20,638 bases of DNA, taken from the NCBI GenBank assembly GCA_023264215.1, contig JALQSY010000014.1, positions 1 to 20,638 of the forward strand, written 5' to 3'. The notes under the pieces are model-generated. The model was not told the DNA's origin. It did not search any database and saw only the letters and a program-made list of their open reading frames with translations. Below, piece after piece: positions 5,937-13,490 of the stretch. Both the position numbers and the translations under genes were made by a program. Within the stretch, counting starts at the first letter, position 1; each line of letters begins with the position of its first letter. The DNA is from Candidatus Nanopelagicales bacterium (lineage in GTDB: Bacteria > Actinomycetota > Actinomycetes > S36-B12).

Positions 5937-8636
5937 GTGGCGATGTCCGAGCCGGCCGAGCGCCACGCAGCAGCCCGCAACCGGGCGCTGCTCGGGGACT
6001 TCCCCGATCACTACCCCTTCGGACTCGACGAGTTCCAGCGCAACGGCTGCCTCGCGCTGGCCCGGGGACGCAGCGTGCTCGTCGCGGCTCCCACGGGAGC
6101 GGGCAAGACGGTCGTCGGCGAGTTCGCGGTTCATGAGGCACTGCGCACGGGTCGCAAGTGCTTCTACACCACGCCGATCAAGGCGCTGTCCAATCAGAAG
6201 TTCCACGACCTCGTGGACCGCTACGGAGCGGACCGTGTCGGCCTGCTCACCGGGGACAACTCGATCAACGGCGAGGCGCCGGTCGTGGTGATGACGACCG
6301 AGGTACTGCGCAACATGATCTACGCGGGATCCGGCACGCTCGATCAGCTCGGCTACGTGGTGATGGATGAGGTCCACTACCTTGCCGATCGCGCTCGCGG
6401 GCCGGTCTGGGAGGAGGTGATCATCCATCTCCCGGACGGGATCCAGCTCGCGGCCCTGTCCGCGACGGTCAGCAATGCCGAGGAATTCGGCGAGTGGCTC
6501 GCCACGGTGAGGGGCGAGACAGAGGTCATCGTCGACGAGCATCGGCCGGTCCCGCTCTGGCAGCAGGTCATGATCGGCGAGCGGCTCCTCGACCTCTTCG
6601 TCGACGACAAGCATCAGATCGTCAATCCGGAGATCGTGCGCGTGGCGCGGGAGGCCGCCCGCTGGACCGAACACCGACGACGCGGGCGCCGGCAGTCCCG
6701 GGACCGGCTGACTCCGTGGCGCACCGATGTCGTCACGACCCTGCATGACGATCACCTGCTGCCGGGGATCACCTTCATCTTCAGCAGAGCCGGCTGCGAC
6801 GCGGCCGTGCAGCAGTGCCTGTCCGCGGGGCTCATGCTCACCACGCCGGCGGAGCGGCGGGAGATCGAGGACGTGGTCGAGACGCGCACCAGCGAGTTGC
6901 CCCACGAGGATCTGGGCGTCCTGGGCTTCGACACCTGGCGCGAGGGACTGCGCCGAGGGGTCGCCGCCCATCACGCAGGCCTGCTGCCGATCTTCAAGGA
7001 GGTCGTGGAGTCCCTGTTCCAGCGGGGTCTGGTCAAGATGGTGTTCGCCACCGAGACGCTGGCCCTTGGCATCAACATGCCCGCGCGCACGGTCGTGCTG
7101 GAGAAGCTCGTCAAGTGGAACGGCGAGAACCACGTCGACATCACCGCCGGCGAGTACACCCAGTTGACCGGGCGAGCGGGGCGACGAGGGATCGACGTCG
7201 AAGGCCACGCCGTAGTGGTCTGGCACCCCGGTCTGGATCCCGACGCACTCGCCGGCCTGGCCTCGACGCGCACCTATCCGCTGCGCTCGAGCTTCCGGCC
7301 GTCGTACAACATGGCCGTGAGCCTGATCCGGCGGATGGGGCGCACGCAGGCGCGCGACATCCTCGAGACGTCGTTCGCGCAGTTCCAGGCCGATCGCGGA
7401 GTCGTCGCCCTGGCGGCCCAGGTGCGCAGGAACGACGAGGCACTCGAGGGCTACCGCGAGGCGATGCAGTGCCATCTCGGCGATTTCGAGGAGTACGCGG
7501 CCCTGCGCAGGCAGTTGAGCGATCAGGAGCGCGGCGAGGCCAAGGAGCGGCACCGGCGCGACCGGCTCGGCGTGGAGGACTCGCTGCGCTCGCTGAAGCC
7601 CGGTGATGTGGTGGCCGTCTCGTCCGGGCGGCGCATGCTCCCCGCCGCGGTCGTGGAGGTCGACGACGCAGGTCTGGGGACACCGCCTCGGATCGTCATC
7701 GTGACCCTGGATCGACAGGTGCGCAGACTGGGCGCGGGGGAGATCCACGCACCCGTGCAGGTCGTCGGGCGACTGAGGCTCCCGAAGGGCTTCGGCGCTC
7801 GTTCCGCGGGCGATCGCAAGCGGCTGGCCGAGGACCTGAGGCGATTCGCCCCGGATGTCGCCGATCTGCGACCGGCGCGCCGTGCGCGAGCACAGGCGAG
7901 CGATCCGGCCCAGGAACTGCGCAAGCGCCTGCGCGCGCACCCGTGCCACGGCTGCGCCGAGCGGGAGGCGCACGCGCGGTGGGCGGAGCGCTACCACCGG
8001 CTCCAGCGTGAGACGGACGTCCTCCAGCGCCGCGTGGACTCGCGTACGACGAGCGTGTCGCGGCAGTTCGACCGCATCTGCGACCTTCTCCTGGAGACCG
8101 GCTACCTCGCGGGCGATCCCGACTCGCCGAGCGTCACGGACCGCGGCGAACTTCTCGCGGGGATCTACTCCGACACCGATCTGCTGGTGGCGCAAGCCGT
8201 GACGGAGGGGATGTGGGACGACCTCGCGCCGCCGGAGCTCGCGGCCATTGTCGGTGCCGTCGTCTACGAGGGGCGGCAGCGCGACGAGAGTCCGCGGCTG
8301 CCCGGTGGCCGAGTCCGCCCAGCCGTCATGGCCCTGGTCGATCTGTCGACCGAGCTCGGCGAGGTCGAGGAGCGCTTCGACGTGCCACGCCAGCGCGAGT
8401 TGGACCTCGGGTTCGTCTGGCCCCTGCACGCGTGGGCGCAGGGCGGACGCCTCGCGCAGATCCTCGAGCAGTCCGAGATGGCCGCCGGTGATTTCGTGCG
8501 ATGGTGCCGGCAGGCGATAGACCTGCTCGACCAGATACGCGACGCCGTGGCCGAGGATCATCCCCTTCGCCGTAGCGCGCGCCGTGCCCGCGACCTGGTG
8601 GATCGCGGCATCGTGTCCTACTCAGCCACGGCCTGA
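5937..8636 (+). CDS. helY: DEVH-box Ski2/Mtr4-like helicase HelY
   Basis: HelY-type proteins are ATP-driven superfamily 2 helicases related to eukaryotic Ski2/Mtr4, presumed to unwind RNA or RNA-DNA structures. In 899 residues the motifs appear in order: the Q-motif region near 28-36, Walker A APTGAGKT at 51-58, DEVH at 144-147, SAT at 175-177, and motif VI QLTGRAGRRG at 409-418. A charged, Arg-rich insertion lies near 245-262, and a C-terminal DSHCT-like helical region from about 720. A HPCHGC cysteine pair (nt about 7939-7956), also seen in mycobacterial HelY as I recall it, precedes the C-terminal part. The GTG at 5937 is chosen from the -10 element six bases upstream; an ATG two codons later is the alternative. 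The 3' end overlaps the opposing exonuclease gene by 19 bp. The neighbourhood tatC-helY matches M. tuberculosis. Confidence 0.93.
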   Translation: MAMSEPAERHAAARNRALLGDFPDHYPFGLDEFQRNGCLALARGRSVLVAAPTGAGKTVVGEFAVHEALRTGRKCFYTTPIKALSNQKFHDLVDRYGADRVGLLTGDNSINGEAPVVVMTTEVLRNMIYAGSGTLDQLGYVVMDEVHYLADRARGPVWEEVIIHLPDGIQLAALSATVSNAEEFGEWLATVRGETEVIVDEHRPVPLWQQVMIGERLLDLFVDDKHQIVNPEIVRVAREAARWTEHRRRGRRQSRDRLTPWRTDVVTTLHDDHLLPGITFIFSRAGCDAAVQQCLSAGLMLTTPAERREIEDVVETRTSELPHEDLGVLGFDTWREGLRRGVAAHHAGLLPIFKEVVESLFQRGLVKMVFATETLALGINMPARTVVLEKLVKWNGENHVDITAGEYTQLTGRAGRRGIDVEGHAVVVWHPGLDPDALAGLASTRTYPLRSSFRPSYNMAVSLIRRMGRTQARDILETSFAQFQADRGVVALAAQVRRNDEALEGYREAMQCHLGDFEEYAALRRQLSDQERGEAKERHRRDRLGVEDSLRSLKPGDVVAVSSGRRMLPAAVVEVDDAGLGTPPRIVIVTLDRQVRRLGAGEIHAPVQVVGRLRLPKGFGARSAGDRKRLAEDLRRFAPDVADLRPARRARAQASDPAQELRKRLRAHPCHGCAEREAHARWAERYHRLQRETDVLQRRVDSRTTSVSRQFDRICDLLLETGYLAGDPDSPSVTDRGELLAGIYSDTDLLVAQAVTEGMWDDLAPPELAAIVGAVVYEGRQRDESPRLPGGRVRPAVMALVDLSTELGEVEERFDVPRQRELDLGFVWPLHAWAQGGRLAQILEQSEMAAGDFVRWCRQAIDLLDQIRDAVAEDHPLRRSARRARDLVDRGIVSYSATA

Positions 8637-9565
8637 AGGGCGGCGACAAGGCGTCGGGCAGGTGCCTGCGCACCCCAGGACTCGGCGAGCGAGAGGGCAT
8701 CGGACAGCGCGGGCTCCGGTGACGTGCGCGCGCGCTCGGATGTCCGCCCCGGTACGTTGGCGAGCCTCACGACCGCCTCGGCCGCGGCGAGTCCCGGCTC
8801 GGCGTCGAGCAGCTTGCGACGCACGGACGGGGTCATGGGGCGGGTCGTCAGCGGATCGTGCGCCGCCTCGAGGATGCGGGAGAGCGAGCCGAACTCCTGC
8901 ACGAGGGCCGCGGCCGTCTTCTCGCCGATGCCGCGGGCACCGGGCAGCCCATCCGAGGGATCGCCGCGCAGGATGGCCAGATCGGCGTACAGGTGCGGGG
9001 GGACCCCGAAGCGCTCGGCTGCGGCCGCAGGATCGATCCTCACCCAGGGCTCTCCTCCTCGGCTGGCGCTGCTTCCGCCGGTGTAGAGCAGGGTGACCCG
9101 GTTGTCGACGAGTTGGACGAGGTCGCGATCGCCGGACGCGATGTCGATGTCGCCGGGCAGTTCGTGGGCGAGGTCTGCGATGACGTCGTCGGCTTCGGCA
9201 TCGGCGGCACCCACGACCGGGATCCCGAACAGCGGCAGGATCTCGCGGAGCATGTCGACCTGAGGGGCCAGTGTGTCCGGCACCTCCTCCGCGCCCGTGT
9301 CGTCGAGTTCCTCATCAGCGACCCGGTGGGTCTTGTAGGTGGGGACGAGATCGACTCGCCACTGCGGCCTCCAGTCGTCGTCCCAGCAGGCGAGCACCTG
9401 GGACGGGTGGCGGGCCGCCACCATGGCGGCCACGGTGTCGAGGAAGCCGCGCACCGCGTTGACAGGGACGTTGTCGGGGGACACGAGTGTGTCCGGCAGC
9501 GCGAAGTACGACCTGTAGTACAGCGAGGCCGAGTCCAGCAGCAGGGAGCGGGGCAGCGGGGGCAC
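8618..9565 (-). CDS. Stand-alone 5'-3' exonuclease (FEN/Pol I N-terminal-like)
   Basis: This is a structure-specific 5' nuclease of the kind found as the N-terminal domain of DNA polymerase I, here without polymerase domains, likely working in flap or RNA-primer removal. About 315 residues contain, in order, LLLDSASLYYRSYFALP with metal-ligand Asp11, the acidic WDDDWRP block, DAEADDVIADLA, ASGDRDLVQLV and the helix-hairpin-helix GDPSDGLPGARGIGEKTAAAL. The open frame extends far upstream into the divergent peptidase gene, but conservation starts only around 9555. GTG codons at 9571 and 9565 are the candidates; 9565 is preferred because CACCAT, a -10-like hexamer, lies six bases ahead of it. 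It is divergent from the M24 peptidase and convergent with helY, the same arrangement as I recall for the 5'-3' exonuclease near helY in mycobacteria. Confidence 0.9.
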   Translation of the reverse strand: MPPLPRSLLLDSASLYYRSYFALPDTLVSPDNVPVNAVRGFLDTVAAMVAARHPSQVLACWDDDWRPQWRVDLVPTYKTHRVADEELDDTGAEEVPDTLAPQVDMLREILPLFGIPVVGAADAEADDVIADLAHELPGDIDIASGDRDLVQLVDNRVTLLYTGGSSASRGGEPWVRIDPAAAAERFGVPPHLYADLAILRGDPSDGLPGARGIGEKTAAALVQEFGSLSRILEAAHDPLTTRPMTPSVRRKLLDAEPGLAAAEAVVRLANVPGRTSERARTSPEPALSDALSLAESWGAQAPARRLVAALQAVAE

Positions 9566-9571
9566 GACCAC

Positions 9572-9577
9572 ATGGTG
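9572..9577 (-). promoter_or_regulatory. Weak -10-like element for the exonuclease gene
   Basis: On the minus strand, CACCAT (TANNNT with the first base changed) lies exactly six bases before the GTG at 9565. The only support is the fit to the spacing seen at other genes in the window. Confidence 0.25.
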
Positions 9578-9607
9578 CCGGGAGCGGCATGGCGCGGATC
9601 CTCGGGG

Positions 9608-9613
9608 TAGCGT
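9608..9613 (+). promoter_or_regulatory. Putative -10 element for leaderless M24 peptidase gene
   Basis: TAGCGT fits TANNNT, followed by GGCGCC and the ATG at 9620. The 15 bases through the ATG differ from those at fkbp1 (931-945) only within the three variable hexamer positions. No Shine-Dalgarno sequence precedes the ATG. Confidence 0.5.
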
Positions 9614-9619
9614 GGCGCC

Positions 9620-10738
9620 ATGGGCAGCCCGCTGTCGACCGACGACCTGCGACACCGACTCTCGAAGTCCGCCGAACTGGCCGCCGAGCGGGGTTGGGAC
9701 GCGCTGCTCATCACGCCCGGGCCGGACCTGCGCTACCTCATCGGCTACGACGCCGTTCCCCTGGAGCGCCTGACCTGCCTCGTGGTGCCCTCGCATGGAG
9801 ATCCTGTCCTGGTCGCCCCCCACCTCGAGCGTGCGGCCGCCCTGGCCTCTCCCGTGGGTGCCACCGGGGTCGACGTCGTCACCTGGGACGAGCACGAGGA
9901 TCCGTACGCGCTGGTGGCGAGTCTGATCCCGGGCGTGCGCAGCGTGGGCGTCGACGACCACATGTGGGCCGTCAAGGCGCTCAGCCTTCGCGCCGCTATG
10001 CCCCAGGCGCAGCAGTACGCCGCTGGGGCGGTGCTAGCGACCATGCGCATGCGCAAGTCAGCGGACGAGGTCGCGGCGCTCGCCCGGGCCGGCACGGCGA
10101 TCGACTGGGTTCACGAGCAGGTCGCCGGCCTGCTGCGGCCAGGACGCACCGAACGCGAGGTCGGGAGCGACATCTCCGCGCTCATCCTCGAGGCCGGCCA
10201 TGTCCGTGTCGACTTCGTCATCGTCGCCTCCGGACCGCACGGGGCCAGCCCGCACCACGAGGTCTCCGATCGTGTCCTCGAGTGCGGCGACGCGATCGTG
10301 GTGGATATCGGGGGCACCATGCCGGACGGCTACTGCAGCGACGAGACCAGGACCTATGCGCTGGGCGACCCGGGGCCGGAGTATCGCGGCGCCTACGCGG
10401 CGCTGGAGGCTGCGCAGCGCGCCGCGGTCGGCGCGGTACGACCGGGTGCCACCTGCGAGTCGATCGACGCGGTAGCGCGCGATGCGCTCGCCGAGGCGGG
10501 GCTGGGGGAGTACTTCATCCACCGCACGGGTCACGGCATCGGGCTCGAAACCCACGAGGACCCCTACATCGTCGCCGGCAACTCCCTCGCGCTCGAGCCC
10601 GGCATGGCGTTCAGCGTCGAGCCGGGGTTCTACGTCGATGGGCGGTGGGGGGCGCGCATCGAGGACATCATCGTGTGCGGCGACGTCGGCCCGATGCCGG
10701 TCAACCATCGTCCGCACGAGCTCGCGGTCGTGGAGTAG
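9620..10738 (+). CDS. M24B-family Xaa-Pro aminopeptidase/dipeptidase
   Basis: A 372-residue metallopeptidase with the creatinase/prolidase layout: an N-terminal domain (about 1-140) and a pita-bread catalytic domain (about 145-370). All five dinuclear-metal ligands of the family are found in order and context: Asp229 (VVDIGG), Asp241 (CSDETRT), His305 (GHGIGLETHE), Glu334 (SVEPGFY) and Glu348 (RIEDII). It should cleave bonds involving proline in peptides in the cytosol; no signal peptide is visible. The N-terminal motif PGPDLRYLIGY is typical of this class. It opens a + strand operon, with the acyl-CoA dehydrogenase 8 bp downstream. A similar peptidase (pepE/pepQ type) lies beside the exonuclease gene in mycobacteria, as I recall it. 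Whether it is a dipeptidase or an aminopeptidase cannot be told from sequence. Confidence 0.93.
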   Translation: MGSPLSTDDLRHRLSKSAELAAERGWDALLITPGPDLRYLIGYDAVPLERLTCLVVPSHGDPVLVAPHLERAAALASPVGATGVDVVTWDEHEDPYALVASLIPGVRSVGVDDHMWAVKALSLRAAMPQAQQYAAGAVLATMRMRKSADEVAALARAGTAIDWVHEQVAGLLRPGRTEREVGSDISALILEAGHVRVDFVIVASGPHGASPHHEVSDRVLECGDAIVVDIGGTMPDGYCSDETRTYALGDPGPEYRGAYAALEAAQRAAVGAVRPGATCESIDAVARDALAEAGLGEYFIHRTGHGIGLETHEDPYIVAGNSLALEPGMAFSVEPGFYVDGRWGARIEDIIVCGDVGPMPVNHRPHELAVVE

Positions 10739-10746
10739 GGCGGCCG

Positions 10747-11895
10747 ATGGACATCCCGCGCATGCTCCCCACCCCGGAGGCCGCCGATCTGCTCGACCTG
10801 ACCCGGGAGATCGCGGCGGCTGAGCTCGCCCCACGGGTCGCACTGGCCGAGGAGGAAGCGCGCTTCCCCCGTGAGGAACTCCTCACCCTCGGGCGAGCGG
10901 GCCTGCTGTCGCTCCCCTTCGACGAGGAGTGGGGCGGGGGTGGGCAGCCCTACGAGGTCTATCTGCAGGTCCTGGAGGAACTGTCGCGCGCATGGCTGGC
11001 CGTCGGCATCAGCGTCAGCGTGCACGCGCTCGCGTGCTTCCCGATGGCGACCGCGGGCAATGAGGAGCAGCGCGGTGAGTGGCTTCCGTGGATGCTCTCC
11101 GGTGAATCGCTGGGTGCCTACTGCCTGTCCGAGCCCCACTCGGGAAGCGACGCGGCGGCACTGAGCACTCGCGCCGTGCCGGAGGGCGATGGGTACCGCG
11201 TGGACGGAAGCAAGGCCTGGATCACCCACGGGGGCGTCGCGGACTTCTACAGCGTGATGGTGCGGACCTCCGACGATGGGGCGCGCGGCATCAGCTGCCT
11301 CCTGGTCACCGCGGACGCCCCCGGACTGTCGTCGGCGGAGCCCGAGCGGAAGATGGGCGCCAATTCCTCGCGCACCGCCGGGATCCATCTCGACGGTGTG
11401 CGCGTGCCGGCCCAGCGGCGCATCGGCGCCGAGGGCGGCGGGTTCCCCATCGCCCTGTCCGCCCTGGACGCGGGCAGGCTCGGGATCGCCGCCTGTGCCG
11501 TCGGCCTGGCGCAGGCTGCCCTGGACGCGGCCGTGGCCTACGCGGGCCAGCGGCAGCAGTTCGGCCGGCCTATCGGGGAGTTCCAGGGCGTGACCTTCAG
11601 CCTCGCGGACATGGCCTCGGCCGTTGCCGCGGCCCGCGCGCTGTACCTCGAGGCCGCACGCATGCGCGATGCGGGTATCGCGTTCGGTCCGCACGCTGCC
11701 ATGGCCAAGCTCGTGGCGACGGACACGGCCATGAAGGTCGCGACCCAGGCGATCCAGGTGCACGGCGGCTACGGATACACCCGCGACTTCCCGGTCGAGA
11801 GGTACTTCCGCGAGGCCAAGGTGCTGCAGATCGTGGAGGGGACCAACCAGATCCAGCGCATGGTCATCGGTCGGTCGCTGCTCGCGTCGACATGA
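10747..11895 (+). CDS. Acyl-CoA dehydrogenase
   Basis: This FAD-dependent enzyme introduces the alpha-beta double bond in an acyl-CoA, passing electrons to an electron-transfer flavoprotein. The 382-residue length is standard for the short/branched-chain group. Features seen: an N-terminal helical domain (about 1-115), the FAD/substrate signature YCLSEPHSGSDAA, a middle beta domain with KAWITHGGVADF, and the C-terminal helical domain ending in QIVEGTNQIQR, where Glu364 sits at the position of the catalytic base in MCAD/SCAD. The ATG at 10747, 8 bp after the peptidase stop, begins just before the first conserved helix; the open frame continues upstream but without family similarity. The last four bases overlap the amidohydrolase start (ATGA). 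Acyl chain specificity is not predictable here. Confidence 0.94.
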   Translation: MDIPRMLPTPEAADLLDLTREIAAAELAPRVALAEEEARFPREELLTLGRAGLLSLPFDEEWGGGGQPYEVYLQVLEELSRAWLAVGISVSVHALACFPMATAGNEEQRGEWLPWMLSGESLGAYCLSEPHSGSDAAALSTRAVPEGDGYRVDGSKAWITHGGVADFYSVMVRTSDDGARGISCLLVTADAPGLSSAEPERKMGANSSRTAGIHLDGVRVPAQRRIGAEGGGFPIALSALDAGRLGIAACAVGLAQAALDAAVAYAGQRQQFGRPIGEFQGVTFSLADMASAVAAARALYLEAARMRDAGIAFGPHAAMAKLVATDTAMKVATQAIQVHGGYGYTRDFPVERYFREAKVLQIVEGTNQIQRMVIGRSLLAST

Positions 11896-13490
11896 GCACG
11901 ACCCTGCTGACCGGCGGTCACGTCTACTCAGCGCAGGACCCCTTCGCCACGGCCATGCTCGTCGTGGACGGCACCATCGCATGGCTGGGCGATGACGGCG
12001 GAGCCCTGCCGTATGCCGATGACGCCGATCACCGCGTGGACCTGCGCGGCGCACTGGTCTGCCCGGGTTTCGTCGACGCCCACGTGCACCTGACATCGTG
12101 GGGCCTCACACTCGGCGGCCTCGACCTCAGCCGGGCAACGAGCCACGGGCACTGCCTGGCCTTGATCGAGCAGGCCGCGGCCTCGACGACGGGCGTGCTG
12201 CTGGGGCACGGCTGGGATGAGACGACATGGCCCGAGGGCCGCGCTCCCACCCGCGAAGAGATCGATTCCAGGGTCGGCGACCGGGCGGTCTACCTGACCA
12301 GGGTCGACGTGCACTCGGCGCTGGCGTCGACGGCGCTCACGGCGCTGGCGCCGCAGGCGCGCACGCTGGACGGCTGGTCGCACACGGGTCCGATCGCGCG
12401 GGCCGCCCACCACGCCGTGCGAGATGTGGCGCTCGCATCCGTGACACGCGAGCAGCGCCAGGTGGCGCAACGCACCGCGCTGGCCAGCGCGGCAGCGAAC
12501 GGCGTCGTCAGCGTGCACGAGAATGCCGGTCCGACGATCAGCAGCGCCCAGGATCTCGAGGAGGTCCTCGCACTCGGGCGTGATCCGCGGATGCCGGAGG
12601 TGGTGGGCTACTGGGGAGCGCTCGGCGGTCACGAGGAGGCGGTTGACCTGGGAGCGCGCGGCGCTGCCGGCGATCTGTTCGCCGACGGTTCGCTGGGCTC
12701 CCACACCGCCTGCCTATGCGCTCCCTACGCCGATGAACCGTCTTCGACAGGCGCGACATACCTGACCGCGGAGCAGATCGCCGAGCATGTCATCGGAGCG
12801 GCACGCACGGGGACGCAGGCTGGCTTCCACGTCATCGGCGATGGCGCCACGGGGACGGTGGTCGAGGGATTCCGCGTGGCCGAATCCGTCCTGGGACGAG
12901 ATGCGATACGCCGGGGTCGACACCGACTGGAGCACCTGGAGATGCCGGACGCCGATCAATGGCGCGCGCTCGCCGATCTCGGCGTCGTGGCGAGCGTGCA
13001 GCCGGCGTTCGATGCGGCATGGGGAGGGGACTCGGGCATGTACGCGCGACGCCTCGGCTTGGACCGGGCGCGGCGCATGAATCCCTTCTCGGCCATGCTT
13101 GGCGATGGGGTCGTCCTCGCCTTCGGATCCGATGCACCCGTCACCGCGATCGATCCGTGGGGTGCGGTGCGCGCGGCGGCGCGACACACGAACACCGAGC
13201 ACGCCATCAGCGTGCGGGCAGCGTTCGCGGCGCACACCCGGGGAGGACGGCGGGCGGCGCGCGACGAGGCGACGCAGCCCGGGGTGCTCGCCGTCGGCGC
13301 GCCCGCGACGTACGCCGTGTGGGCCCCCGGCCCCCTGGCAGTCCAGGCCCCCGACGGCCGAGTCTCCGCCTGGAGCACCGACCCCCGCTCCGGCGTGCCG
13401 CCCCTGCCCGACCTGGACGCGCAGGCACCTGCCTGCTGGCAGACCGTCCGAGACGGACACGTGATCTTCGACGCGGGTGAGTGGGGATGA
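11892..13490 (+). CDS. YtcJ-like metal-dependent amidohydrolase
   Basis: A 532-residue member of the amidohydrolase superfamily (amidohydrolase-3/YtcJ group, which includes N-substituted formamide deformylases). A small beta domain (about 1-55) precedes the metal motif FVDAHVHL with His64 and His66. Further likely ligands are in FHVIGDGA and HRLEHLEM, and the late catalytic Asp414 lies in FGSDAPV. No signal peptide is evident. It starts inside the end of the acyl-CoA dehydrogenase gene (ATGA overlap) and its own TGA overlaps the lnt ATG the same way, so it is translationally coupled on both sides. The substrate is unknown; being coupled to an acyl-CoA dehydrogenase would suit an amide or N-acyl compound, but that is inference only. 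Confidence 0.88.
   Translation: MSTTLLTGGHVYSAQDPFATAMLVVDGTIAWLGDDGGALPYADDADHRVDLRGALVCPGFVDAHVHLTSWGLTLGGLDLSRATSHGHCLALIEQAAASTTGVLLGHGWDETTWPEGRAPTREEIDSRVGDRAVYLTRVDVHSALASTALTALAPQARTLDGWSHTGPIARAAHHAVRDVALASVTREQRQVAQRTALASAAANGVVSVHENAGPTISSAQDLEEVLALGRDPRMPEVVGYWGALGGHEEAVDLGARGAAGDLFADGSLGSHTACLCAPYADEPSSTGATYLTAEQIAEHVIGAARTGTQAGFHVIGDGATGTVVEGFRVAESVLGRDAIRRGRHRLEHLEMPDADQWRALADLGVVASVQPAFDAAWGGDSGMYARRLGLDRARRMNPFSAMLGDGVVLAFGSDAPVTAIDPWGAVRAAARHTNTEHAISVRAAFAAHTRGGRRAARDEATQPGVLAVGAPATYAVWAPGPLAVQAPDGRVSAWSTDPRSGVPPLPDLDAQAPACWQTVRDGHVIFDAGEWG

Noticed and set aside
8248..8270. TTGTCGGTG-N8-TACGAG, close to the PafBC-dependent promoter pattern TTGTCRGTG-N8-TANNNT
   Set aside because: It is inside helY, the last -10 base does not match, and no gene start lies downstream on that strand, so it is most likely chance.
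5634..8561. A 975-codon open frame on the minus strand opposite helY and the lipid kinase gene
   Set aside because: It lies antisense to genes with strong motifs, shows no recognisable domain and is Arg/Gly/His-rich, as expected for antisense frames in GC-rich codon-biased DNA.
9566..9961. Long N-terminal extension of the exonuclease on the minus strand
   Set aside because: It runs through the divergent peptidase gene and its composition is antisense-like; exonuclease similarity starts only at LLLDSAS.
9487..10746. Upstream extension of the acyl-CoA dehydrogenase frame
   Set aside because: It is an off-frame reading of the peptidase gene, Arg/Gly-rich and without similarity; the ATG at 10747 matches the family start.
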